The position numbers were made by a program, and so were the translations under genes. The notes under the pieces are model-generated. The model was not told where the DNA came from. It did no database searches and saw only the letters and a list, made by a program, of their open reading frames with translations. DNA of 6,914 bases from contig JAUSPL010000631.1 in the NCBI GenBank assembly GCA_030656535.1, forward strand, positions 1 to 6,914, written 5' to 3'. The stretch comes from Gemmobacter sp. (GTDB taxonomy: Bacteria; Pseudomonadota; Alphaproteobacteria; Rhodobacterales; Rhodobacteraceae). Shown in pieces: positions 1 to 6,379 of the stretch (position 1 is the first letter of the stretch; every line of letters starts with the position of its first letter).

Positions 1-104
1 ATGGCACGCGCTGCAATCTGCTGCGTGCCCATCGCAGGCCTCAAGGGCAGCCATCAGACCTTCAACGGTTGGCTGCCGCAAACTTCTGTCCCGGGAACAC
101 TTGG

Positions 105-1316
105 ATGAAATTCACCTTCGCGACGGCACTGCGCCGGGCGACAAGACTGACGCGCGCAAGACTGACGCGCGCAGGCAACGCGGGTTCCGCGACAAGTGCC
201 ATGCAGCGGGCGATCGGCGGCGCGATGGCCAGGTCCGTTGTGGCGTCGTTGTCCGTGCTTGCCCCCGGCAAGCCCAAGCCCGCAACCAAACCGCGCAAGT
301 CCAAGGCCAAGATGCCGCGGAAGGGGACATCTCCGAAAAGCCCGTCCGCAGATCGGCGGCTAAGCGTGGTGCTGAGACAGTTGCGCGCGGCAAAGGCAGC
401 GATGCCCGGCCCTTTCCTGCTTTCCGGGCAGGCCGGTCCGTCGAAACATCCTGCTATCCCGAAAGGTGCCCGGTATCTGGAACGGACCCACACCAGTTCG
501 GCCGGGGCGCGCGATTTCAAGCTGTATCTTCCGGCCCGACACCCCGGCGGGCCCAAGGGATTGATCGTGATGCTGCATGGCTGCAGTCAGGATCCGGACG
601 ATTTTGCGATCGGGACCAACATGAACACCATAGCCCAGAAGCACGGTCTGGCCGTCGCCTACCCGGCGCAGACCCGCAGCCACAACGCCGCGTCATGCTG
701 GAACTGGTTTGCCCCGGCCAACCAGTCGCGCGGCGCAGGAGAACCGGCCGTCATCGCAGGCATTGCCCGGGGCTTGATGCGGGAATTCGACTTGGAACGG
801 CATCAGGTGTTCGTCGCGGGTCTTTCGGCGGGCGGGGCCATGGCCGTTATTCTGGCCGACACTTACCCGGACGTCTTTGCTGCTGCGGGTGTCCATTCCG
901 GCCTTGCGCGCGGGGCTGCAAACAACCTGCTGACGGCCCTGTCGGCCATGCGCAGCGGCGGAACGCCGGACCAGCCTGCCGCAAGCCGGCGCAAGGGCGC
1001 GGCGCAAAGCATGCGCCGGATCATCTTTCACGGCGACGCCGACGATACAGTGCACCCTTCGAATGCAGCCCAGATCGTGGCCCGGGCGGTTGGCCGCAGA
1101 ACGCCTGACAGGGTCGGCCCGAGTTCGGCAGCGGGGCGCGACTACGTCCGCAGCGAATACCAGTTGCCGGATGGCACGGTCGATCTCGAATTGTGGCAGT
1201 TGACGGGCGCGGGTCATGCCTGGTCAGGTGGCAAAGCGGGCGGCACCTACACGGACCCGGAGGGACCGGACGCCTCGGCCGAAATGGTGCGCTTTTTCCT
1301 TGGCAAAGCCGACTGA
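105..1316 (+). CDS. PHB depolymerase/LpqC-family alpha/beta-hydrolase (esterase)
   Basis: Predicted serine esterase of the extracellular PHB depolymerase type 1 family (LpqC-like), 403 aa. Visible motifs are the oxyanion-hole HGC at 158-160, the lipase box GLSAG with nucleophile Ser241, the acid Asp313 in HGDAD (309-313) and His371 in GAGHAW, so the triad is complete. The hydrolase domain covers about residues 120-400. The first 100 residues are basic and low in complexity (Lys/Pro/Arg-rich around 56-85), starting with an ALRRATRLTRA segment that I recall from proteobacterial relatives. There is no hydrophobic signal peptide, so despite the family name export is not evident. I chose ATG at 105 because GGGAA lies about 7 bases upstream; an in-frame TTG at 69 would add 12 residues and the frame stays open to the window edge. 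A frame-1 reading ends in an ATGA overlap at 105-108, so an upstream gene cannot be excluded. No pha genes are nearby; the substrate is unknown and may not be PHB. Confidence 0.9.
   Translation: MKFTFATALRRATRLTRARLTRAGNAGSATSAMQRAIGGAMARSVVASLSVLAPGKPKPATKPRKSKAKMPRKGTSPKSPSADRRLSVVLRQLRAAKAAMPGPFLLSGQAGPSKHPAIPKGARYLERTHTSSAGARDFKLYLPARHPGGPKGLIVMLHGCSQDPDDFAIGTNMNTIAQKHGLAVAYPAQTRSHNAASCWNWFAPANQSRGAGEPAVIAGIARGLMREFDLERHQVFVAGLSAGGAMAVILADTYPDVFAAAGVHSGLARGAANNLLTALSAMRSGGTPDQPAASRRKGAAQSMRRIIFHGDADDTVHPSNAAQIVARAVGRRTPDRVGPSSAAGRDYVRSEYQLPDGTVDLELWQLTGAGHAWSGGKAGGTYTDPEGPDASAEMVRFFLGKAD
142..171 (+). repeat. Perfect 15-bp in-frame tandem duplication
   Basis: The 15-base unit CAAGACTGACGCGCG occurs twice back to back (142-156 and 157-171) inside the 5' end of the esterase gene. 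It adds five residues to the basic helix, seen as the doubled Arg-Leu-Thr-Arg-Ala around residues 14-23. The identity of the two copies suggests a recent slippage duplication. Confidence 0.9.
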
Positions 1317-1336
1317 GGCAGGGGTCCGGTGGAAGG

Positions 1337-1363
1337 ACACAGGCGCCACGGCGTTGCCTGTGT
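1337..1363 (+). other. Stem-loop just after the esterase stop codon
   Basis: ACACAGGC (1337-1344) pairs perfectly with GCCTGTGT (1356-1363) around an 11-base loop that can itself form a small CGC/GCG stem. Flanking GGTCC (1323-1327) and GGACC (1365-1369) could extend the structure. It begins about 20 bases after the stop codon and has no following T run, so it is better read as a 3'-end protecting or Rho-associated hairpin than as an intrinsic terminator. Function is inferred from position only. Confidence 0.4.
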
Positions 1364-1560
1364 GGGACCGGGCCGCGATGGACAGCGGGCCGCGGCATTC
1401 ACTCCACTGCTGTCTGACGCGATCCTGTTCGGTACGTGCTGCGGCCGGTCACACACCCCCTGCAGCGGGCCCTGTGGCAGCCTGTGCCCATGCTTTGGGA
1501 ACAAGGGAAACATGATGTCACATTCGGCAAGACTGCCCTGTGGCGCATCTGGTGAACAAC

Positions 1561-1587
1561 CCACGCCCCAAGGTGCGTGGCCTTTTT
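1561..1587 (+). terminator. Probable intrinsic terminator (+ strand)
   Basis: CCACGC (1561-1566) and GCGTGG (1575-1580) form a 6-bp stem with an 8-base loop, followed by CC and five T. This is the classical order for termination on the + strand. It lies 245 bases after the esterase stop, so either the esterase transcript has a long 3' tail or a separate short transcript ends here. The stem is short, hence moderate confidence. Confidence 0.4.
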
Positions 1588-1630
1588 GCCTGGGGCGACC
1601 TTGCTGCCTGGCACCCGACACAGATTCAAC

Positions 1631-1662
1631 GCACCGCGACCGGGGCTGGTGCCGCTTTTTTT
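1631..1662 (+). terminator. Weak terminator-like hairpin with T7 (+ strand)
   Basis: GCACC (1631-1635) can pair with GGTGC (1648-1652), and after three unpaired bases comes a run of seven T (1656-1662). The stem is only five base pairs with a large loop, so this is a weak candidate; it may be a back-up to the hairpin at 1561. Confidence 0.2.
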
Positions 1663-1984
1663 GCAAAGGCGAAAGAGATCACCGACGCACGTGACCCAAG
1701 TTGAAGGGCGCCGGCCTTTCCGGCATTGCTGAATTGACCCGCATCCGCACGAAGGGAACCCCTTGCTGCGCAAGGGCGATCTAAACCAGTTTTCTGGGCC
1801 CCTGCCCCGTGCCGCAGCACATACGCCTTGCCATCACGCGGTGTACCGACACACGGCTGCTGTGTGACGCGGTGTGGCGGTTGTCGCCTGAACAGACCGA
1901 ACCAACCATCCGGGCGATGCAAAGTCGAGCCAGAGAAGCGGTGATCCGCCCGCATCACCCTTTGACCTGCACAGATTGAGCGGC

Positions 1985-2012
1985 AAAAAAAATGCGCGGC
2001 CGAAGCCGCGCA
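1985..2012 (-). terminator. Strong intrinsic terminator of the DUF481 gene
   Basis: Read on the minus strand, an 8-bp perfect stem TGCGCGGC/GCCGCGCA closes on a stable TTCG tetraloop (2004-2001) and is followed directly by eight T (1992-1985). It lies 32 bases after the stop codon of the outer-membrane protein gene. This is a textbook Rho-independent terminator. Confidence 0.93.
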
Positions 2013-2044
2013 AGTTGATGAAAAAGAGGGTAGAACTGCAGTGA

Positions 2045-2872
2045 TCAGAAGCTGAGGACCAGCGAGACGCCAAGGGTGTTGTCAGACTTCTTGGTGCCCG
2101 GAGCCGGGTTGTTGTTGTACTCGGTCCGATAGCTTACACGGGTGGCAAGACCTTCGGTCATCTTGAAGCTGACGCCAAAATCGTTGGTTGCCAGCAGGCC
2201 GGCCTTCGAGTTCAGAAGGTCGGTGTCGTTGGTCATGAAGATCGTGTCGGTAAACTTGTGATAGAGCCGCGACGATGCAATGGCTGCTGCCTCGGTGGTG
2301 GACGGTCCGGCACCCAGCTTCTGATACCTTACGCCCGGTCCGGCCTGAACGCGCCATGCGGTCGTCTGGTTGTTGATGATGCGCACACCAGGACCAACGC
2401 CAAAAAACGCTTCCTTGCGCTGCGGGAACTCGTCACGTTCGACCCGACCCAGACCAAAGACATAGAACTGGTCATTGATGTAATAGTTCGCATCATAGAC
2501 CGCAAAGACGTTCTCTTTGTTCTTGACCTTGTTGGACTCGCCAAATTCCAGCCCGAAACCCAATGTGTGGCTCCACTGGCCGACGTTGTAGCGCATGCGA
2601 CCGGCGGCAGCCAGATCCTGGGTATCGGTATTGCCGGTTCTGCCTGCAAACGTCATCGCGATCGATGTCGTCAACCCCGGAGCAAACTGCGGATTGCCGA
2701 AACGGGCCGCATCGTCCGCATCTTCGAAATCGTCCTGAACGGCGTCCTCGACTGCCTCTATCCGGTCTTCCAGTGCGCGGGTGCCCACCAGATTGGACTG
2801 CGCCATCGCGGATCCGGTGCCAAGGCTCAGCGTGATCGCCGACGCGGCCACAAGCAACAGTTTACTCGTCAT
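2045..2872 (-). CDS. DUF481-family outer-membrane beta-barrel protein
   Basis: A 275-aa predicted outer-membrane protein of the DUF481 (YdiY-like, 'salt-induced outer membrane protein') family. Residues 1-24 form a signal peptide ending in SAMA, cut before Gln25. Residues about 33-58 are a very acidic helix (many Glu/Asp), and the rest alternates as amphipathic beta-strands with family-like segments TGNTDTQ (79-85), YDANYYIND (126-134) and FGVGPGVR (157-164). The last residue is Phe, the usual C-terminal signal for BAM-dependent insertion. I chose ATG at 2872 because it starts a proper signal peptide and has GGAG ten bases upstream; the longer in-frame start at 2911 would put 13 polar residues ahead of it. 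The gene stands alone and has its own terminator. Its physiological role is not known from sequence; DUF481 proteins are generally thought to be structural or stress-related barrels. Confidence 0.9.
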   Translation of the reverse strand: MTSKLLLVAASAITLSLGTGSAMAQSNLVGTRALEDRIEAVEDAVQDDFEDADDAARFGNPQFAPGLTTSIAMTFAGRTGNTDTQDLAAAGRMRYNVGQWSHTLGFGLEFGESNKVKNKENVFAVYDANYYINDQFYVFGLGRVERDEFPQRKEAFFGVGPGVRIINNQTTAWRVQAGPGVRYQKLGAGPSTTEAAAIASSRLYHKFTDTIFMTNDTDLLNSKAGLLATNDFGVSFKMTEGLATRVSYRTEYNNNPAPGTKKSDNTLGVSLVLSF

Positions 2873-2901
2873 GATATCTCTACTCCATATGTCGTCGTCG
2901 A

Positions 2902-2922
2902 TCCGGATCACGCAGATCCGGA
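2902..2922 (-). promoter_or_regulatory. Perfect stem-loop in the probable 5' leader of the DUF481 gene
   Basis: TCCGGATC (2902-2909) and GATCCGGA (2915-2922) form an 8-bp perfect stem with a 5-base loop, ending about 30 bases upstream of the start codon and about 15 upstream of the GGAG ribosome binding site. There is no T run, so it is not a terminator. It could stabilise the mRNA 5' end, as in several omp transcripts, or be a protein-binding dyad. Role inferred. Confidence 0.4.
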
Positions 2923-2986
2923 AGGCATGCGCCTTTGTTGATATCTGCGGACTTTAGGCAGTCACCGTTTTCAGCGGTAGGGTCGG

Positions 2987-2992
2987 AATATA
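2987..2992 (-). promoter_or_regulatory. Possible -10 element upstream of the DUF481 gene
   Basis: TATATT on the minus strand is the best -10 match in the leader region, within a locally AT-richer stretch. No convincing -35 box sits at the right distance (the nearest candidates give spacing of 13 or 19), so the assignment is weak. It would give a leader of roughly 110 bases containing the stem-loop at 2902-2922. Confidence 0.22.
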
Positions 2993-3023
2993 CTCAGGTC
3001 GCCCTGAACAGCGCTCATGCTAT

Positions 3024-3087
3024 TGATTTTTTGCATAAACGTTGCGGCTTCTCTCGCCATGGCCTGCAGGGTTTGCATGATTTTTTG
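3024..3087 (+). repeat. Short direct repeat TGATTTTTTG, two copies 54 bp apart
   Basis: TGATTTTTTG occurs at 3024-3033 and again at 3078-3087, the second copy touching the start of the transposase relic. The T runs stand out from the GC-rich surroundings. It may be chance or mark an edge of the old insertion; it does not match the 3-4 bp target duplications usual for IS5 elements. Confidence 0.3.
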
Positions 3088-3510
3088 TGAAATCGCGCAA
3101 TCTGGTTCCGCGCATGCAGCGCCGGTTCCGCCCTCGGGCACCGGATGATCTGATGCGTCTGCGTTTGGCCGACCCTTTCTACCAACGACACGAGCTGGGA
3201 AAACGGGCGGAACTGATCGACTGGAAGGGTTTCAAAAGGGAATGGTCCGGGTTCTTTCCGTCCGGCAGGGGGCGTCCGGGGTCCATCCGCCGGACGCCCG
3301 GCGTCAAAAGCTGGCGCAAGAGCAGTTGGTGGCACTGGCGCAGGAAACGGGTGTGGAGTTGCGGCAATCCTGCGCCCGACCCGCCCCGCGACTGACGCCG
3401 CAGATCGGCCGATACGCCGATGCCAAACGGTCCAAGCGTATGCGCAAGGCGTTGAAAAAACTGAAGGGTTGAACCGGCAGGGTCACGGGCGAATTGCGTG
3501 CCATCTGCAA
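3087..3510 (+). pseudogene. IS5-family transposase relic, internally deleted and frameshifted
   Basis: Two pieces of an IS5-family DDE transposase are recognisable. The first, in the frame starting at 3087 (GTG) or 3114 (ATG), carries the N-terminal pattern RLADPFYQRHELGKRAELID followed by W and, about 20 residues on, GRGRPG. From 3284 a second frame reads HPPDAR, then LVALAQETGVELRQS, QIGRYADAK and KRMRKALKKLKG, the helical segment that comes late in these transposases. The middle, about 110 residues in intact relatives as I recall them and including the first catalytic Asp residues, is missing, and the joint at 3279-3284 changes frame. A stop (TGA, 3470-3472) follows LKG, yet TGRV continues in the same frame just after it, as in intact relatives, so the C-terminus is also dead. 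This is a non-functional remnant; the terminal inverted repeats were not found. Confidence 0.75.
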
Positions 3511-3798
3511 GAAACCAAATCAGCGCCAAACCCCGCGGCCGAAAGCGACCCCGCCAGGATCCCCAACACGGCTGGAAGATGCGCCGTGAACGACCCAGCG
3601 GAACAGAACCCGCGCGAAACGGGAAAGCCGCCGCCAGCACGGCAAAGGACGACACAAGGTTCACCAGCACGGCCAGCCGCTGGCGAAACCTCCAACACAC
3701 CCCACCAGCGCAGGCAAGCGGAACCCGGGTCCGCCGATCACCCCCCCCCGCCATGACCACGGCCGCGCCAAAGCCAAGACTGAACACCGGGCGCGCGG
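3510..3798 (-). pseudogene. Probable decayed membrane-protein gene downstream of modC
   Basis: Directly after modC on the same strand, hydrophobic membrane-like sequence can be read only by switching frames. One frame gives PVFSLGFGAAVVMAGGG (about 3790-3741). After the nine-G run the next frame gives VIGGPGFRLPALVG. The first frame then resumes with RLAVLVNLVSSFAVLAAAF (about 3680-3625), and a third frame gives FTAHLPAVLGILAGSLSAAG (about 3590-3530). The segments together resemble a small multi-pass membrane protein, but no family could be named, and no single frame is both open and sensible through the region. The far end runs into the IS5 relic on the opposite strand, which may have disrupted the gene. 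Alternatively this is chance hydrophobicity in GC-rich DNA; the call is tentative. Confidence 0.35.
3741..3749 (-). repeat. Homopolymer run of nine G (minus strand)
   Basis: Nine consecutive C on the + strand read as G9 in the direction of the decayed membrane gene. Losing one G would join the frame of PVFSLGFGAAVVMAGG to that of VIGGPGFRLPALVG, so the run is a plausible site of one of the frameshifts, or of a sequencing error. Confidence 0.85.
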
Positions 3799-4911
3799 TT
3801 ATTCTGCGGCAGCGCGGTCGGGGCGCGGCAGGGCCTGACGGTCGAAAGCCACCGACTTTATGAGGGCTGTCACCTCTTGCCCTTCCAAAAGACCCAGCGC
3901 CTGCACGGCGGCGCGGGTGATGCGGGCGCGCAGATGTTGGGGGCCCAGATCCAGCAGCACCTCGGCATAGGCGGTGTCGTGCTCTGGCGTGATGGTCAGC
4001 ACGCGGGCCGCCAGCTGATTGCGGATACTCAGGCCGTCCAACCGTGTCAGCGCCAGCGACACATCGCGCGCGCGCACCCGAAGGCGCACCTGGTCGCCAA
4101 TGGACAGCCCGATCTCGGGCACCTCCAGCACAGTGCCGCCCAGATCGACCCGGCTCAAGTGCAACTGTGGGTCCTGCCCCGCCACATGTCCCGTCAGCAC
4201 TGCCCCCGCTTCGAACCGGCCCTGCACACCGGCAAGGTCCAGCCGTTCCAGCGTTTCCGCGACACCACCCGTTGCCACCACACGGCCCCCGTCCAACGCA
4301 ACGATACGGTCGCAGATCTGCGTGACCTCGGCCAGCGCGTGGGTGACATAGATGATCGGCAAGCCGAAAGCCTGCGGAAGCCGGGCGATATAGGGCAGGA
4401 TTTCCGCCTTGCGCTTGGTATCCAGCGCCGCCAGCGGCTCGTCCATCAACAACAGCCTCGGGCGCGCCAGCAGCGTGCGCCCGATGGCCACCCGCTGCCG
4501 CTCGCCCCCCGAAAGCTGGCCGGTGCGGCGGGTGAACAGCGGGGCAAGGTCCAGCACATCGACCACATCGTCAAAGCTGTAGCGCGCGGGTTCGCGGGCG
4601 GCGCGGCGATGCGCGTAGTCGAGATTGCCCTGCGCCGTCAGATGCGGAAACAGCCGCGCATCCTGAAACACAAAGCCGACCCCGCGCCGATACGGGGCCA
4701 CAAAGGCGCGTCCGCCCTGCCAGACCTCGGCCCCAAACGCGACCTGCCCCTTGGCGCGGCGTTCAAACCCGGCAATCACCCGCAACAACGTGGACTTTCC
4801 ACAGCCCGATGGGCCGAACAGCGCGGTGATGCCCGCGCCCGCAAATCCCTGCGCCACCTCCAGCGCGAAGTCAGGATAGGACACGCGGACATCCACGGAA
4901 AGCTCGGTCAT
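3799..4911 (-). CDS. modC: Molybdate ABC transporter ATP-binding protein ModC
   Basis: A 370-aa ATPase that powers molybdate import by ModB2C2. In order: Walker A GPSGCGKST (33-41), Q-loop Gln83 in VFQDARLFPH, the ABC signature LSGGERQRVAIGR (133-145), Walker B LLLMDE (153-158) with D-loop AALD (161-164), and the switch His191 in YVTHALAEV. Residues about 293-356 form a C-terminal Mop/TOBE domain (beginning LSIRNQLAARVLTI), the regulatory oxyanion-binding module typical of ModC and absent from most other importer ATPases. All catalytic residues are present and the length is as expected. The ATG at 4911 follows the modB stop by three bases, with a G-rich ribosome binding site inside the end of modB, so translation is probably coupled. 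No intrinsic terminator is visible downstream. Confidence 0.97.
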   Translation of the reverse strand: MTELSVDVRVSYPDFALEVAQGFAGAGITALFGPSGCGKSTLLRVIAGFERRAKGQVAFGAEVWQGGRAFVAPYRRGVGFVFQDARLFPHLTAQGNLDYAHRRAAREPARYSFDDVVDVLDLAPLFTRRTGQLSGGERQRVAIGRTLLARPRLLLMDEPLAALDTKRKAEILPYIARLPQAFGLPIIYVTHALAEVTQICDRIVALDGGRVVATGGVAETLERLDLAGVQGRFEAGAVLTGHVAGQDPQLHLSRVDLGGTVLEVPEIGLSIGDQVRLRVRARDVSLALTRLDGLSIRNQLAARVLTITPEHDTAYAEVLLDLGPQHLRARITRAAVQALGLLEGQEVTALIKSVAFDRQALPRPDRAAAE

Positions 4912-4914
4912 CCC

Positions 4915-5592
4915 TTACCCCACATGCAACGGAAAACGGCGGTTGAAGGTGTAAACCGCCAGCAGCACCGTGAAGGAAAACACCAGAAGGATGCCCGCCA
5001 AGGTATGCGCCGCATCGTAGTTGATGGTCTCGACGTATTCATAGATCTGGATCGACACCACTTTGGTACGCCCCGGAATATTGCCCCCTACCATCAGCAC
5101 CACGCCAAATTCGCCGATGGTATGGGCAAAGGTCAGTACGATCGCCGTCAGATAGCCGCGCACCGCCATGGGTGTCGCCACGGTGAAAAACGCATCCAGC
5201 GGGGATGCCCGCAGGCTGGACGCCGCCTCCATCGGGCCACGCCCCACGCCTTCGAACGCGGCTTGCAGCGGCTGCACCATGAAGGGCACCGAATACAGCG
5301 ATGACGCGATGATCAGACCAAAGAACGAGAAGGTCAGCGTCGATCCGGTCACTGACAGAAAGGCGCCGCCAATCGCGCTGTTGGGGCTGAGCAGCACAAG
5401 CAGGTAAAACCCCAGCACTGTGGGGGGCAGCACCAGCGGCAAGGCAGTGATTGCCTCGATCACCGGTTTTGCGCGACTGCGCGTGGTGGCCAGCCACCAG
5501 GCAATCGGCGTTCCTATCACCAGCAGAATGCCGGTGGTGAGCGCCGCCAACCGCACCGTCAGCCACAGCGGGCCCAAGTCGATCTCTCCCAA
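4915..5592 (-). CDS. modB: Molybdate ABC transporter permease ModB
   Basis: Inner-membrane channel of the molybdate importer, 225 aa, with about five transmembrane segments (roughly 11-33, 49-70, 85-108, 145-168 and 197-217). The cytoplasmic coupling loop MEAASSLRASPLDAFF (121-136) is the EAA motif that docks ModC, and FAHTIGEFGVVLMVGGNIPG (155-174) is the strongly conserved ModB segment. There is no ATG near the true N-terminus. I chose TTG at 5592, two bases after the modA stop, because it leaves about ten residues before the first membrane helix as in relatives. TTG at 5577, preceded by a good GGGAG ribosome binding site, is a real alternative (220 aa). The frame is open upstream for another 101 codons inside modA, but that stretch translates to random polar sequence and is not part of the protein. 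Confidence 0.95.
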   Translation of the reverse strand: MGEIDLGPLWLTVRLAALTTGILLVIGTPIAWWLATTRSRAKPVIEAITALPLVLPPTVLGFYLLVLLSPNSAIGGAFLSVTGSTLTFSFFGLIIASSLYSVPFMVQPLQAAFEGVGRGPMEAASSLRASPLDAFFTVATPMAVRGYLTAIVLTFAHTIGEFGVVLMVGGNIPGRTKVVSIQIYEYVETINYDAAHTLAGILLVFSFTVLLAVYTFNRRFPLHVG

Positions 5593-5594
5593 GG

Positions 5595-6365
5595 TCAGTT
5601 GCCCGCGCCGTAGCCATAGGCCACGATCACCGCAAGAGCCTCGGGCGATTTCAGGAAGTCGAGGAAGGCCGCAGCCGCCGGATTGGCCGCGCCGGCCTGC
5701 AAAAGCAAAGCATCCTGCCGGATCGGGGTGAACATCTCTTGCGGCACCTGCCAATAGCTGCCTGTCGGCTCTTTGCCCGGAGCCTTGACCGCCGACAAGG
5801 CCACGAACCCGACTTCGGCTGCCCCGGTCGAAACCAGCGAGAACGTCTGCCCGATGTTCTGGCCCATCACGATCTTGGGCACCAGCGTATCCCACAGGCC
5901 CATCGCCTGCATCGCCTCGCGCGCAGCACCGCCATAAGGGGCGAGGTCGGGGTTTGCGATGGCAATGAACCGCAGGTCGGGGTTTTCCAGCGCCGCCTTG
6001 CCATCCACGCCAACAGTCTCCGGATTGGCGCTGTAGAGCGCAACTTGGCCCACAGCATAGGTAAAGCGCGACCCCGCCACGGCCTTGCCTTCGTCCTCCA
6101 GCTTGGCCGGGGTCTTGGCATCGGCCGACAGCAGCACCTCGAAAGGCGCGCCTTCACCAATCTGGGCGTACAGCTTGCCGGTCGATCCGGTGGTCAGCTT
6201 CAGGTCATGCCCCGTCGCCGCCGTGAACATCGGCGACAGTGTTTCGGCCGCATCGGCAAAGTTTGCAGCGACGGCGACAAGCGCGGTGTCGGCTGAAACG
6301 GCGGATGGCCCCGCGCTCAGGACCACAGCGACAAGGGCAGCCTTGAAGCAGGGCGAAAACGACAT
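5595..6365 (-). CDS. modA: Molybdate-binding periplasmic protein ModA
   Basis: A 256-aa periplasmic substrate-binding protein that captures molybdate (and probably tungstate) and delivers it to ModBC. A signal peptide covers residues 1-25, ending SAVSA before Asp26. The mature protein begins ALVAVAANFADAAETLSPMF, with AANF at 33-36 and GSTGKLYAQI at 60-69; Ser61 is the likely oxyanion ligand. Later come LAPYGGAARE (141-150) and GQNIGQTFSLV (168-178), the second lobe of the binding site. The AANF form, with Asn35 where E. coli ModA has a ligand Ser, places it in the clade seen in Azotobacter-type ModA rather than the E. coli type (from memory). ATG at 6365 has GGGGAG six bases upstream. It is the first gene of modABC. 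Confidence 0.96.
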   Translation of the reverse strand: MSFSPCFKAALVAVVLSAGPSAVSADTALVAVAANFADAAETLSPMFTAATGHDLKLTTGSTGKLYAQIGEGAPFEVLLSADAKTPAKLEDEGKAVAGSRFTYAVGQVALYSANPETVGVDGKAALENPDLRFIAIANPDLAPYGGAAREAMQAMGLWDTLVPKIVMGQNIGQTFSLVSTGAAEVGFVALSAVKAPGKEPTGSYWQVPQEMFTPIRQDALLLQAGAANPAAAAFLDFLKSPEALAVIVAYGYGAGN

Positions 6366-6371
6366 GGAGGA

Positions 6372-6377
6372 CTCCCC
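6372..6377 (-). promoter_or_regulatory. Ribosome binding site of modA
   Basis: GGGGAG ends six bases before the modA ATG, an ideal spacing, and fixes the start at 6365. The putative ModE operator ends only three bases upstream of it. Confidence 0.75.
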
Positions 6378-6379
6378 AA

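Larger units (their letters stand above)
1317..1984. other. Gene-free stretch with hairpins, no coding region supported
   Basis: About 670 bases between the esterase stop and the terminator of the DUF481 gene. Open frames here give low-complexity or Cys/Arg/Pro-rich translations without recognisable domains, and no tRNA or rRNA is visible. The stretch contains the stem-loop at 1337-1363, two terminator-like hairpins (1561-1587 and 1631-1662), a perfect 7-bp hairpin (CCCTTGC/GCAAGGG, 1760-1776, loop TGC), and two copies of ACGCGGTGT (1836-1844 and 1867-1875). It could be decayed DNA or hold a small RNA; the sequence alone does not decide. Confidence 0.5.

Noticed and set aside
1..108. Small frame starting with ATG at base 1 and ending in an ATGA overlap with the esterase
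   Set aside because: The 35-residue translation has no recognisable feature, its start coincides with the window edge and no ribosome binding site can be seen; it could be the tail of an upstream gene but cannot be supported.
1512..1694. 60-codon Cys-rich frame on the + strand with AAGGG before two ATG codons
   Set aside because: It runs through both terminator-like hairpins, and its composition looks like random translation; no domain or conserved pattern is visible.
1836..1875. Two ACGCGGTGT copies as a possible CRISPR or iteron array
   Set aside because: Only two nine-base copies, with no further units and no associated genes.
1626..1958. 110-codon minus-strand frame in the gene-free stretch
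   Set aside because: No motif and no ribosome binding site, and it reads through repeats and hairpins; treated as chance.
2971..3078. 35-codon frame on the minus strand upstream of the DUF481 gene
   Set aside because: It begins with ATG, but no ribosome binding site precedes it, and it lies across the probable promoter region; nothing else supports translation.
3179..3787. 202-codon minus-strand frame taken as one intact gene
   Set aside because: Its second half is antisense to the recognisable IS5 relic, and its hydrophobic segments are interrupted by out-of-frame stretches; better explained as a decayed gene plus shadow.
3877..5304. Long open frame on the + strand (475 codons)
   Set aside because: It lies antisense to modC and modB; its translation is rich in His, Arg and Gln with no domain, as expected for an antisense shadow of GC-rich genes.
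5593..5895. Extended N-terminus of modB inside modA
   Set aside because: The extra 101 codons translate to polar sequence unlike any ModB and would overlap most of the modA 3' end.
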